From JAFAXD01 sp035472475 (GTDB lineage: Bacteria; Pseudomonadota; Alphaproteobacteria; Rhizobiales; Xanthobacteraceae): DNA of 25,785 nt. The DNA is taken from NCBI GenBank assembly GCA_035472475.1, contig DATIPA010000023.1, forward strand, positions 1-25,785, read 5' to 3'. Position numbers and translations under genes: made by a program. The notes beneath the pieces are model-generated. The model saw only the letters and a program-made list of their open reading frames with translations. It did no database searches and was not told where the DNA came from. Of the stretch, positions 6,987-14,795 are shown in pieces; positions within the stretch are counted from its first letter, which is position 1; every line of letters starts with the position of its first letter.

Positions 6987-7880
6987 CTACGGCCGGCCAC
7001 GCAGAAAATCCGGTGTTGGTGGCGGCCCCCAGATGTTTGACGTCGGCCCGGGTTCCCACACCTTAGGGCGCTGGGGCGTGTCGCGATGCCAGGGGCGTGG
7101 CTCGAAATAGCCGAGCTCCTCGTCCTTCATCTGGTCAAGCTCGCAGAACAGCTCGATCACCTGATCGTCGGGTTCGCGGTAGTAGATCGAGATGTTGTGG
7201 CCGGGGCCGTGCCGCACCGGTCCCCAAATGATGTCGATCTTGTGCTTGGCAAGGACGTCGCAGGCGTCCTTCAGGTGCACGATGTCGGGCAGCTCGAACG
7301 CGATATGATGCATGCGGGCGCGCGGATCGCGCACGAAATTGACCGTATGGTGATCCGGATTGCAGCGCATGAATAGGAAATAGTCGCCGATCCAATCAGA
7401 CACTCGGAACCCGAGCAGGCCGCCATAGAAATCGAGAATCTTCTGCAGGTCGGGCGCGAAATACGCGAGATGGCCGAGCTTGGTGGCCGCCACGCCCTTG
7501 GGCTGCGTTCCGTTGCTGAGCGGATTCCAGGTCGTGAACAGCTCGATTTCGGTGCCCTTCGGGTCTCTGAACGTCAACGTTTGGGAGATGCCGGGGGCCG
7601 GGTCGTTGCTGCGATCGCTCCGGACCCCGTTCTTGTCCAATTCACGCGCAGCCTCGTTGAGGTCGGTCGCGGGCGCGATTTCGAACGAGAGCTTGCGGCA
7701 TCCCGCTGAGCTTCCCGGCCGCAGCTCGATCGCAAGGTGCCCGAGCTTGCTGGCAAGATAGCGCCGGTCTTTGTCCTTGGCGGCAGGTATCAGGCCGACC
7801 ACATCGATATAGTGATCGCTCAGCCGCTCGACATCGGGCGTTTCGAAGACGGCGTGACCTATCCGGCGCGCTTTGATCAT
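6987..7880 (-). CDS. Two-domain VOC protein, extradiol catechol dioxygenase-like
   Basis: A 297-residue protein with two vicinal-oxygen-chelate modules (about 5-118 and 135-248) in the arrangement of type I extradiol dioxygenases. The C-terminal module carries a plausible 2-His-1-carboxylate iron triad: His137 (KLGHLAYF), His192 (MHHIAFEL) and Glu243 (DDQVIELF). His229 (GHNISIYY) sits near the usual second-sphere position. This supports Fe(II)-dependent meta-cleavage of a catechol or hydroxylated aromatic acid. The Pro/Trp-rich tail (PRPWHRDTPQRPKVW, NIWGPPPTP) is unusual and may cap the active site. The start at ATG 7880 is supported by GGAGGAAAC directly upstream; the open frame to 8093 lacks homology. 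The FAH-family gene is divergent across 211 bp, and the pair could act sequentially. The substrate is unresolved. Confidence 0.85.
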   Translation of the reverse strand: MIKARRIGHAVFETPDVERLSDHYIDVVGLIPAAKDKDRRYLASKLGHLAIELRPGSSAGCRKLSFEIAPATDLNEAARELDKNGVRSDRSNDPAPGISQTLTFRDPKGTEIELFTTWNPLSNGTQPKGVAATKLGHLAYFAPDLQKILDFYGGLLGFRVSDWIGDYFLFMRCNPDHHTVNFVRDPRARMHHIAFELPDIVHLKDACDVLAKHKIDIIWGPVRHGPGHNISIYYREPDDQVIELFCELDQMKDEELGYFEPRPWHRDTPQRPKVWEPGPTSNIWGPPPTPDFLRGRP

Positions 7881-8091
7881 TGTTTCCTCCACACGGAGTA
7901 TTTTCGGGAGAAGTGGTCTCCGGTTTTCCGCAGAAAATGCGATCCAAGAGAAGCGTTCGTCATTATAGCGCATCGCGTGCGATCCGAGCGCAAAACCGCT
8001 ATGCGCCTGCGCGGATGCTGCGCCCACGCCGGCATATAGGCACGTTCGGGGAAATACGATATTCCCGGGGCCGCGAAACAGGGAGGACGAC
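7881..8091. promoter_or_regulatory. Divergent promoter region between VOC and FAH genes
   Basis: This 211-bp non-coding stretch must hold the promoters of both flanking genes. Visible structure: a repeated TGCGATCC 40 bp apart (7938-7945 and 7978-7985), and an imperfect dyad centred near 8058 (AATA-CGA-TATT with GG/CC flanks, 8050-8066) about 30 bp before the FAH start. The segment around 7908-7945 (TTTTCGGGAGAAGTGG, then CCGGTTTTCCGCAGAAAATGCG) looks like a degenerate copy of an intergenic element common in Hyphomicrobiales. No confident -35/-10 pair is seen. Confidence 0.35.
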
Positions 8092-9009
8092 ATGGCCGGC
8101 TACAAATTGGCGACCTACGAATCCGCGCAAGGGCCCCGCGCCGGTGCGGTCATCAACGATCTCGTTTATGACGTCGCCGCGCTGACCGGCCAATCCAAGT
8201 ATGCGAGCGTACTCGACGCGCTCGCGGACTGGGACGCTGCGCACAAGCTTCTCGACGCAGCCGCGAAGGCGCCGAAAGGCGACGGCAAGCCGGTGAAGCA
8301 AGCGAAATTGCTGGCGCCGGTACGCTGGCCGGGGACGATCTACTGCGCCGGCGCGAATTACCAGGATCACGCCGAGGAGATGTGGAAGGCGGCCGGTCAG
8401 CTGCCGCAGCCTGATCCGCATGAACTCGGACTGAAGCCCTGGTTCTTCATCAAGGCCGCACGCTCAGTCACCGACCCGGACGCGAAAGTCAGCATCTCGA
8501 AATACTCCAAGAAGATGGACTGGGAGGCCGAACTCGCGGTGGTGATCGGACGCAAAGCGCGTGACCTCACGCTTGAAAATGCGCTCAGCTGTGTTGCCGG
8601 TTATACGGTCGGAAACGATCTCTCGGCGCGCGATCTTGGCTTTCGCCCGCAGCTGCCTGAATCGTCCCCGTTCCGGGCCGACTGGATCCGGCACAAGAGC
8701 TTTGATGGATCCTGCCCGCTCGGGCCTTGGATCATGCCTGCGGCTTATGTTTCCAACCCCAGCAAGCTTGCCATCAAGCTGTGGGTGAACGACACCCTCA
8801 AGCAGAACTCGAATTCCGGCAACATGATCTTCACGATCGCCGAGCAGATCTCGCACCTGTCGACTGGCATCACGCTTTATCCGGGCGACGTGATCATGAC
8901 AGGTACCCCAGCCGGCGTCGGTGCCGGTCGCGGCGAGTTCCTCAAAGCGGGAGATGTCGTGAAGGTCGAAATCGCCGAGATCGGATCGATCACCAACACG
9001 ATGACGTAG
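8092..9009 (+). CDS. Fumarylacetoacetate hydrolase-family protein
   Basis: A 305-residue FAH-superfamily enzyme. The C-terminal catalytic domain shows YCAGANYQDHAEE (84-96), MDWEAELAVVIG (142-153), whose Glu145 and Glu147 with Asp176 (GNDLSARD) form the metal site, KSFDGSCPLGPW (202-213), TIAEQISHLS (248-257) and PGDVIMTGTPAGVG (264-277). Family members hydrolyse acylpyruvates or fumarylpyruvate, hydrate 2-oxopent-4-enoate or decarboxylate/isomerise meta-cleavage products. The motif set favours a ring-fission product hydrolase or isomerase, but not which one. The start is ATG 8092 with GGGAGGAC upstream. It is a single-gene unit paired divergently with the extradiol dioxygenase-like gene, which makes a consecutive step plausible. 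It converges with the FAD oxidoreductase gene with 21 bp between them. Confidence 0.9.
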   Translation: MAGYKLATYESAQGPRAGAVINDLVYDVAALTGQSKYASVLDALADWDAAHKLLDAAAKAPKGDGKPVKQAKLLAPVRWPGTIYCAGANYQDHAEEMWKAAGQLPQPDPHELGLKPWFFIKAARSVTDPDAKVSISKYSKKMDWEAELAVVIGRKARDLTLENALSCVAGYTVGNDLSARDLGFRPQLPESSPFRADWIRHKSFDGSCPLGPWIMPAAYVSNPSKLAIKLWVNDTLKQNSNSGNMIFTIAEQISHLSTGITLYPGDVIMTGTPAGVGAGRGEFLKAGDVVKVEIAEIGSITNTMT

Positions 9010-9030
9010 CGGCGCTTCAAACGCTCCGAT

Positions 9031-10647
9031 TCACGCCGCCTTCGCCATCTGCTCAAGCGCACCGCGCGCGTCCCACGCCTGCCACCAGGGCTTGAGCCCG
9101 AGGTCTCGCGCGATAATCCCGGCCGTGATGTAGCCGGAGCCGCCGGAGATCGCGCCGCCGGGGTGCGCCGCTGAACCCGCGTAGTAAAGATTTGGGATCG
9201 GCGTGCGATAGCCGAAATGGTTGTACATCACCTGCTCGGCGCAGAACGCGCCCATGAAAATGTCACCACCGCGCATGTTGACCATTTCCTGGGTGTACTC
9301 GCGTCCAGTGTAAACGTATTGGCCGAGGATGTTACCGCTCGTCATGTTCGGGCAGTAGCGCGCGAAGGTCTCGATGATCTTGTCGGCGAATACCCGCTTC
9401 CATTCCTCGTAGTCCACGCCGCTGGTATCCGGATTAAGCGGCATCACGTGCCACGCGTAGGTCGTGTGCTTGCCGGGCGGCGCCTGGGTCGGATCGAGCA
9501 AGCTGAGCGGACCGGAGCCGAACTGGATGATCGACGGCACACGTCCCTGTTGTACTTCGCGATGAGCCGTCGCGAGATCCGCCATGGTCTCCGCCCCGAA
9601 ACTCCATTTGAGCGTGCGGTTGATGTTGGGCTCAAATGCTTCGGCTGCGAAGCGCGGGCTCTCGTTGAGGGCAAGGTGCAGGCCGAACAATGTCCACGCC
9701 GTATACTGGAATCCGTCGAGCTTTGCTTGCATCGCCGCGGGCAACTGTGCGCGCCCGATCATATTTTCCAAGGTCTGATGCACGTCGATGGTTGACGCGA
9801 CGAACTGGCGCGCACGTACGGTACGGCCGTCGGTGAGCGTAATGCCGGTCGCGCGACCGCCTTCGATCAGAATGCGATCGATGGCGACTTGCGGTACATA
9901 GCGCCCGCCCGCCGCGATGAAGGTCTCCATCAGGCCGCGCGCGAGGTTGAACGAGCCACCCTGACAGAGCTGGTAGCCGGTCTTGAGGTCGAATGCGCGG
10001 ATTACCGAGCCCATTGGGCTTGTCTTCGATAGTGTGTCGGTGAGCCAGGTACCGAACAGCGAGACTTTGAACAGGAACAGCAGCCGCACGTGCTCGTTCT
10101 CGAACAGCTCTTCCACGAGATCGAGCGGCTGGCGTTGTGTCACTGCGTGGAATTCGCGCCCGAGCGGTGTTCGCGCCAGGAGCGTGTCGCGCTCGGCTTG
10201 TGGCAGCGGCTCACCAAATCGCTCCGGGATCAGGATCTGGCGCGTCATCGCCTCGGCGCGGGCGTTCCAGTCGCGGAAGGTCTTGGCGTCGCGCTTCGAG
10301 AACCGCGCGATGTTGGCGACCGTCTCCTCAAGCTCGCGGCCGAACACCAGGGCGGTGCCGTCGCGGTGCGCCTGTCCAAACTCGTAGGGCGGCGTGATGT
10401 AGGTGACGCGCTCCTCCAGACCGAGGTCCTTAAACCACGGGGCCTCGCTAATGTGGAAATGATTGATCGAATGCAGGTTGTGGTAGAAACCCGGCAGCGT
10501 GACTTCCTCGGTCGCGAGCCCGCCCCCATAGCTGAGGCGGCGTTCGACCAGCAGAATATCCAGGCCCTGGCGCGCCAAATATGAGCCGAGCACCAGGCCA
10601 TGGTGCCCGGCGCCGATGATGATGCCGTCGTAGGTCCGCTCCAGCAC
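9031..10647 (-). CDS. FAD-dependent oxidoreductase, PYROXD2/phytoene desaturase-like
   Basis: A 538-residue flavoprotein of the CrtI/PYROXD2 class. The N-terminal dinucleotide motif GIIIGAGHHGLVLG (8-21) is followed by an acidic strand end (LLVERR). After that come a GGGLATEEVTLPGF segment, a substrate/hydrophobic middle domain, and the C-terminal closing motif NLYYAGSAAHPGGAISGGSG that binds FAD. The family desaturates or isomerises C-C bonds in lipids and terpenoids; the bacterial PYROXD2-like members in catabolic clusters are uncharacterised as far as I know. It is a single-gene unit whose start faces the ABC-transporter operon across 145 bp, so the two may share regulation. The length is normal and no frameshift is apparent. 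I see no carotenoid genes nearby, so a carotenoid role is unlikely. Confidence 0.85.
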   Translation of the reverse strand: MLERTYDGIIIGAGHHGLVLGSYLARQGLDILLVERRLSYGGGLATEEVTLPGFYHNLHSINHFHISEAPWFKDLGLEERVTYITPPYEFGQAHRDGTALVFGRELEETVANIARFSKRDAKTFRDWNARAEAMTRQILIPERFGEPLPQAERDTLLARTPLGREFHAVTQRQPLDLVEELFENEHVRLLFLFKVSLFGTWLTDTLSKTSPMGSVIRAFDLKTGYQLCQGGSFNLARGLMETFIAAGGRYVPQVAIDRILIEGGRATGITLTDGRTVRARQFVASTIDVHQTLENMIGRAQLPAAMQAKLDGFQYTAWTLFGLHLALNESPRFAAEAFEPNINRTLKWSFGAETMADLATAHREVQQGRVPSIIQFGSGPLSLLDPTQAPPGKHTTYAWHVMPLNPDTSGVDYEEWKRVFADKIIETFARYCPNMTSGNILGQYVYTGREYTQEMVNMRGGDIFMGAFCAEQVMYNHFGYRTPIPNLYYAGSAAHPGGAISGGSGYITAGIIARDLGLKPWWQAWDARGALEQMAKAA

Positions 10648-10792
10648 GTGCGTTTATCCCTGCGTCACTTTGGGCCAGCTTTTCCCGAAAATGTTCGACT
10701 TGAGTTGCGGTACAGCTCTTATGGTAACCTATGGCCGATCAGCCCGTATCGTCGAACGGCGAGCCGCTGTGATGCGCTTCTGGGAGGACATG
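10648..10792. promoter_or_regulatory. Divergent promoter region (FAD oxidoreductase / ABC importer)
   Basis: This 145-bp gap is shared by the start of the PYROXD2-like gene and the importer operon. A TATGGT (10720-10725) is the best -10 candidate on the plus strand, with no correctly spaced -35. No strong dyad is visible. Confidence 0.3.
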
Positions 10793-12001
10793 ATGAAAGT
10801 TCTGGCGGTTGGGCTGGGCGCGCTGGCCCTCGCATTCGGTATCAACGCGGCATCGGCGCAAACCGTCAAGATCGGCCTCATGCTGCCGTTCTCGGGCGTC
10901 AACGCTGACCTTGGCGACGCCCAGATCAAGGGCTTCGACCTCTATATGAAACTCCACGCCAAGGATCTCGAACCCTACAAGCTCGACATCGTCAAGCGCG
11001 ACGAGGGGCCGCCGTCCGGTGCCAATGCCAAGACGGTCGCAACCGAGCTGATCACCGTCGAGAAAGTGAAGCTGATCGCTGGTGTCGTGTTCTCGCCGTC
11101 GGCGATCGCGATCGCTCCGGTGATGACGCAGGCCAAGGTGCCGCTGATCATTTCCAACGCCGGCACAGCTTGGATCACCACCCTGTCGCCTTACATCGTG
11201 CGCTTCTCGTTCAGCATGTGGCATCCGGCCTATCCGATGGGCACGTTTGCGGCCAAGACGCTGGGCTGTAAGACCGCTGCCATGGGCTATACGGATTTCC
11301 CACCCGGCAAAGATTCAACGGACGCGTTCAAGACCGGCTTCGAGCAGGCCGGCGGTAAGGTGGTCGACTCGATCCCGATGGGCAATCCGGCGCAGGTACC
11401 GGACTTCACGCCGTTCTTCCAGCGCGTGAAGGATCAGAAGCCGGATTGCTTCTACGTGTTCATTCCGTCCGGCTCGCACGCCTCCGGCGTGGTCAAGACC
11501 TACGGCGAGGTCGGCATGAAACAGGCCGGCATCAAGCTGATCGGCCCGATGGACGTAGTGCCCGACACCAAGCTTCAGGACATGGGTGACGCGGCGATCG
11601 GCACAATTGTGATGGGCCATTACGCCGCCGACCTCGACAATCCTGCCAACCAGGAATTCGTGAAGGCTTGGCATGAAGCCTACGGGCCCAACAGCTATCC
11701 GGATTTCATGTCGGCGGCTGCCTGGGACACCATGGCCGGCATCTTTGCGGTCATCAAGAAACTCAAGGGCAATCTCGATGACGGGATGGCAGTGGTCGAG
11801 GCATTCAAGGGGCTCACGCTTAATGGCCCGCGCGGCGCCGTGATGATCGATCCGGCCACGCGCGACATCGTCGAGGACGAGCGCGCCATGGAAGTCTACA
11901 AGAAGCCCGACGGCAAGCTCGGTCTCAAAGTGCTGGGCACGATCACGCAGGTGAAGGACCAGTGCAAGGAACAGAAGGTCGGTCGCTGCGGACAACAGTA
12001 G
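10793..12001 (+). CDS. Branched-chain amino acid-type ABC transporter substrate-binding protein
   Basis: A 402-residue periplasmic binding protein, type 1 fold. A clear Sec signal peptide (MKVLAVGLGALALAFG, then INAASA) ends at about residue 22, before QTVKIGLMLPFSG. The mature protein continues with Leu-Ile-Val-binding family features: a GDAQIKGFDLY helix, IVKRDEGPPSGANAKTVATEL, and the ligand region LIISNAGTAW. Aromatic-acid importers of alphaproteobacteria commonly use this family, so the ligand may be an aromatic or dicarboxylic acid rather than an amino acid. Start choice: the SD GGAGG at 10783-10787 is 5 bp from ATG 10793 and only 2 bp from the alternative ATG 10790. It is the first gene of a five-gene import operon and is separated from the permease by 163 bp containing a palindromic repeat. 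Confidence 0.93.
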   Translation: MKVLAVGLGALALAFGINAASAQTVKIGLMLPFSGVNADLGDAQIKGFDLYMKLHAKDLEPYKLDIVKRDEGPPSGANAKTVATELITVEKVKLIAGVVFSPSAIAIAPVMTQAKVPLIISNAGTAWITTLSPYIVRFSFSMWHPAYPMGTFAAKTLGCKTAAMGYTDFPPGKDSTDAFKTGFEQAGGKVVDSIPMGNPAQVPDFTPFFQRVKDQKPDCFYVFIPSGSHASGVVKTYGEVGMKQAGIKLIGPMDVVPDTKLQDMGDAAIGTIVMGHYAADLDNPANQEFVKAWHEAYGPNSYPDFMSAAAWDTMAGIFAVIKKLKGNLDDGMAVVEAFKGLTLNGPRGAVMIDPATRDIVEDERAMEVYKKPDGKLGLKVLGTITQVKDQCKEQKVGRCGQQ

Positions 12002-12058
12002 CGCCGCGGCGGGATTGAGAGGTTTTCCACCCTTCGTCTCGAAGAACCCGCGATCTTT

Positions 12059-12118
12059 TCAGCCCTCATCTTTAGAGACGCCCGTGCGACGGCTCGGGCT
12101 CCTCGGGGTGAGGGCTGA
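12059..12118. repeat. Palindromic intergenic repeat (REP-like)
   Basis: Perfect 10-bp outer arms, TCAGCCCTCA (12059-12068) and TGAGGGCTGA (12109-12118), enclose an inner GCCCG/CGGGC pair (12080-12084 and 12095-12099). The organisation (CCCTCATC, then GAGACGCCCG, then CGGGCTCCTC, then GAGGG) is that of the dispersed palindromes I know from Bradyrhizobium and relatives. It lies in the 163-bp gap between the binding-protein and permease genes and would fold strongly in the operon mRNA. Confidence 0.7.
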
Positions 12119-12164
12119 ACATTTGAAGTCTCGGCCGTGACGCAACAGCGCGTGTAGGGAACCG

Positions 12165-13037
12165 GTGTCGCTCAACCTCAACACGATCATCAGCATCCTG
12201 TTCGACGGCTTGGCCTACGCCATGTTCCTGTTCATCGTGTCGGTCGGGCTTTCCGTCACAATGGGGCTGATGGGGATTGTCAACCTCGCTCATGGCGCTT
12301 TCGCCATGGCGGGCGGCTACATGATGCTGACGCTGACGCGGAGTTGGGGGATCGGGTTCCTGCCGTCGCTCGCGATCACGTTCGTGGTAGTGGGCGCTGT
12401 GAGCGTGATTTTCGAACGTACGCTTTATACCCGCCTCTATCGAGCGACTGAACTCGATCAAGTGCTGATGACGATTGGGCTCGCCTTCATGGCGATCGCC
12501 ACCTACACCTATTTTTACGGCCCGAGCCAGCAATCCATTCGGCTCCCGAGTTATCTGACCGGTCAAATCGACGGCGGCTTTCGCACATTTCCAACCTACC
12601 GGGTCTTCATGATCGCGATCGGGGCGGTTCTGATCGCCGTGCTCTGGTATGTGTTCGAGCGCACCAACATCGGGGCGAAGATCCGCGCGGCGGTCGACAA
12701 TCGCCGCATGGCGCAGTCGATCGGGATCGACGTCGACCGCCTGTTCACGCTCACGTTCGGGATCGGCAGCGGGCTAGCGGCGCTTGGCGGCGGGCTGGCG
12801 GTGCAGCTCGTTGGCCTGAGCCCAAGCTTCGCGTTGATCTATTTGGTGTTCTTTCTGTTGGTCGTCGCGGTCGGCGGGTTGGGCAGTTTCAAAGGCACGC
12901 TTCTGGCTGCGCTGATCCTGGGTATTTTCGATACGGCGGGCAAATATCTCTATGCCGATGCCGGTGGTTTCTTCATCTACGCGATCGCGATGGCGATACT
13001 CCTCGTTCGGCCGGCGGGTCTCTATGGCCGTGAATGA
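12165..13037 (+). CDS. Branched-chain-type ABC transporter permease, LivH family
   Basis: A 290-residue inner-membrane permease with about eight hydrophobic helices. Family marks are the N-terminal GLAYAMFLFIVSVGLSVTMG and MGIVNLAHGAFAMAGGYMM, the conserved MTIGLAFMAIATYTYFYG region, and the cytoplasmic EAA-like segment GAKIRAAVDNRRMAQSIGID that contacts an ATPase. The C-terminus VVAVGGLGSFKGTLLAALILG is typical. It begins with GTG at 12165, with AGGGA four bases upstream (a modest ribosome site), consistent with lower expression than the binding protein. It overlaps the LivM-type gene by 14 bp, so the two are translationally coupled. It forms the membrane channel as a heterodimer with LivM. 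Confidence 0.93.
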   Translation: MSLNLNTIISILFDGLAYAMFLFIVSVGLSVTMGLMGIVNLAHGAFAMAGGYMMLTLTRSWGIGFLPSLAITFVVVGAVSVIFERTLYTRLYRATELDQVLMTIGLAFMAIATYTYFYGPSQQSIRLPSYLTGQIDGGFRTFPTYRVFMIAIGAVLIAVLWYVFERTNIGAKIRAAVDNRRMAQSIGIDVDRLFTLTFGIGSGLAALGGGLAVQLVGLSPSFALIYLVFFLLVVAVGGLGSFKGTLLAALILGIFDTAGKYLYADAGGFFIYAIAMAILLVRPAGLYGRE

Positions 13038-14043
13038 GACGACCAGCGCTGCCGTCGATCCGTATGCGCGCGCTCGCGCTTACCTCGCCACACGCCATCA
13101 CTGGCACTGGGCGGAGGCGCTGCCATGGCTGATCGCGATCGCAGCCTTCTTCATGTTTCCGGATCGAATGACGTTCGGCACCCAGGTGCTGGTGATGGTG
13201 CTGTTCGCGCTCTCACTCGATCTGATCCTCGGCTACGCCGGGATCGTGACGCTCGGGCAAGCGGCGTTTTTTGGCCTTGGCGCCTACACCGTCGGGCTGC
13301 TGTCGGCGCGGGCAGGTTACGGCGAGCCGATCAGCGGCTTGTTCGCCGCGGCCGCGGTTGCGGCGGCTGCCGGGTTTCTGACGGGCTTGGTACTGCTGCG
13401 CTACCAGGGGTTGACGCTCCTGGTGCTGACGCTCTCGACTACGATCCTGCTGCAGGAGGTCGGCAACCTGTTCAAGGACGTCACCGGTGGCTACGACGGC
13501 ATCCCGGGGATTACCATCTGGCCGCTGCTGGGGCGGTTCGACTACGATCTCTACAATCACACCAACTACGTCTACTGCCTGGTTGTACTGCTTGTTCTCT
13601 TCTACGTCGTGCGTCGCATCGTCTACTCATCGTTCGGCGAGGCGCTTGCCGGCATCCGCGAGAACGTCAATCGCATGCACGCGATCGGCTCGCCGGTCCG
13701 GTGGCGCCTCGTGATCGTCTATACAATCTCAGCGGCGATCGCCGGCGTATCTGGGGCGTTGTTCACCCAGACCAGCGCCTACGTCACACTCGGCGTCTTC
13801 GACTTCGACCGCAGCGCGGGCGTGATGACGATCCTGATCTTGGGCGGCACCGGACGGCTCTACGGGGCATTCGCCGGTGGCGTGGTCTACATGTTGCTGG
13901 AGGACTCGCTCTCCAAGCTCAGTCCTGAATTCTGGCAGTTCGGGATCGGCCTGGTGCTGGTGCTGGTGGTGCTGTTCGCGCGGCGCGGGTTGTTTGGGCT
14001 GGCCCAGGACCTGGGCGAGAGATTGCGGCGGAAAACGTCATGA
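13024..14043 (+). CDS. Branched-chain-type ABC transporter permease, LivM family
   Basis: A 339-residue inner-membrane permease. A hydrophilic N-terminal tail of about 35 residues precedes the first helix. Family motifs are LSLDLILGYAGIVTLGQAAFFGLGAYTVG, the EAA-like loop FGEALAGIRENVNRMHAIGSPVRWRL, and the C-terminal MTILILGGTGRLYGAFAGGVVYMLLED. The start at ATG 13024 overlaps the 3' end of the LivH gene by 14 bp. The next gene begins inside its stop codon (ATGA, 14040-14043), the classic coupled arrangement. It partners with LivH to make the translocation pathway for the ligand bound by the 10793 protein. Confidence 0.93.
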   Translation: MAVNETTSAAVDPYARARAYLATRHHWHWAEALPWLIAIAAFFMFPDRMTFGTQVLVMVLFALSLDLILGYAGIVTLGQAAFFGLGAYTVGLLSARAGYGEPISGLFAAAAVAAAAGFLTGLVLLRYQGLTLLVLTLSTTILLQEVGNLFKDVTGGYDGIPGITIWPLLGRFDYDLYNHTNYVYCLVVLLVLFYVVRRIVYSSFGEALAGIRENVNRMHAIGSPVRWRLVIVYTISAAIAGVSGALFTQTSAYVTLGVFDFDRSAGVMTILILGGTGRLYGAFAGGVVYMLLEDSLSKLSPEFWQFGIGLVLVLVVLFARRGLFGLAQDLGERLRRKTS

Positions 14044-14795
14044 CTGCCGCGCTCGATATCCGCAATCTGCGCAAGAGCTTCGGCGCGCTCTCGGTCACGC
14101 GCGACGTCAACCTTGTACTCGAACGCGGCGCGCGGCACGCCCTCATCGGACCGAACGGCGCCGGCAAGACGACGCTCGTCAACCTCATCACCGGCGTCCT
14201 GCAACCCTCGGCCGGTCAGGTGCTGCTCGAAGGCGAGGATATCACGCGGCTGCCGCAAGCGACCCGAACCCGGCGTGGAATTGCGCGCACGTTCCAGATC
14301 AACCAGTTGTTTCGCGGCCTTACCGTGCTGGAGAATGTCTATCTGGCGGTGGCCGAGCGCGACGGCGTCTGCAATCACCTGTGGCGCCCGGTCGGCGTCG
14401 AGCGGGCCGTGATCGAGGAAGCGCTCGCGCATCTCGACGCGCTGCGGCTTGCCGATGACGCACTCAAGCTCGTGCGCGAACTCCCATACGGGCGATTGCG
14501 CCTGGTCGAGATCGCGATCGCACTGGCGCTGCGTCCCAAAGTGCTGCTGCTCGACGAACCTGCAGCCGGCGTACCCTCGTCCGAAAGCCACCTGATCCTC
14601 GACGTAATCGCAGGCCTCGATCCGGATATCGCGATCCTGATCATCGAGCACGACATGGATGTCGTGTTCCGGGTCGCCAAACGCATCACTGTCCTGGTGC
14701 AGGGTGCCGTGCTGACCGACGGAACTCCGGCGGAGATCGTCGCCGACGAACGTGTCCGCGCGGTCTATCTCGGCGAAGAGGCCCACCATGGATAA
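14040..14795 (+). CDS. ABC transporter ATP-binding protein, LivG family
   Basis: A 251-residue ATPase. The Walker A motif is GPNGAGKT (37-44), the Q-loop ARTFQINQLF (82-91), the ABC signature region LPYGRLR (148-154), Walker B VLLLDEP (168-174), and the H-loop is in IIEHDMDVVF. The signature is LPYG instead of the LSYG usual in LivG, and the D-loop reads AAGVPSSES. I associate this variant with alphaproteobacterial importers in catabolic clusters, so it is not a defect. The C-terminal tail is Liv-type (VYLGEE). It overlaps its neighbours on both sides (4 bp with LivM, 8 bp with LivF), and its position in the operon gives the assignment. Confidence 0.93.
   Translation: MTAALDIRNLRKSFGALSVTRDVNLVLERGARHALIGPNGAGKTTLVNLITGVLQPSAGQVLLEGEDITRLPQATRTRRGIARTFQINQLFRGLTVLENVYLAVAERDGVCNHLWRPVGVERAVIEEALAHLDALRLADDALKLVRELPYGRLRLVEIAIALALRPKVLLLDEPAAGVPSSESHLILDVIAGLDPDIAILIIEHDMDVVFRVAKRITVLVQGAVLTDGTPAEIVADERVRAVYLGEEAHHG

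Noticed and set aside
10694..10725. A sigma-70 promoter for the importer operon (TTCGAC with TATGGT)
   Set aside because: The spacer is 20 bp, and the alternative TTGAGT gives 14 bp. Neither is within normal spacing.
12072..12566. A minus-strand frame overlapping the palindromic repeat and the 5' end of the LivH gene
   Set aside because: It is composed of repeat sequence plus the antisense of LivH, with no protein-family signal.
14480..14570. Defective LivG because the ABC signature reads LPYG and not LSGG
   Set aside because: All other ATPase motifs are intact, and the LPYG form occurs in Liv-type ATPases of relatives as I recall them, so it is a subfamily feature.
13887..14789. A 300-codon minus-strand frame opposite the LivM and LivG genes
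   Set aside because: It is a shadow of high-G+C coding on the other strand. It shows no domain, and the plus-strand genes have complete Walker and permease motifs.
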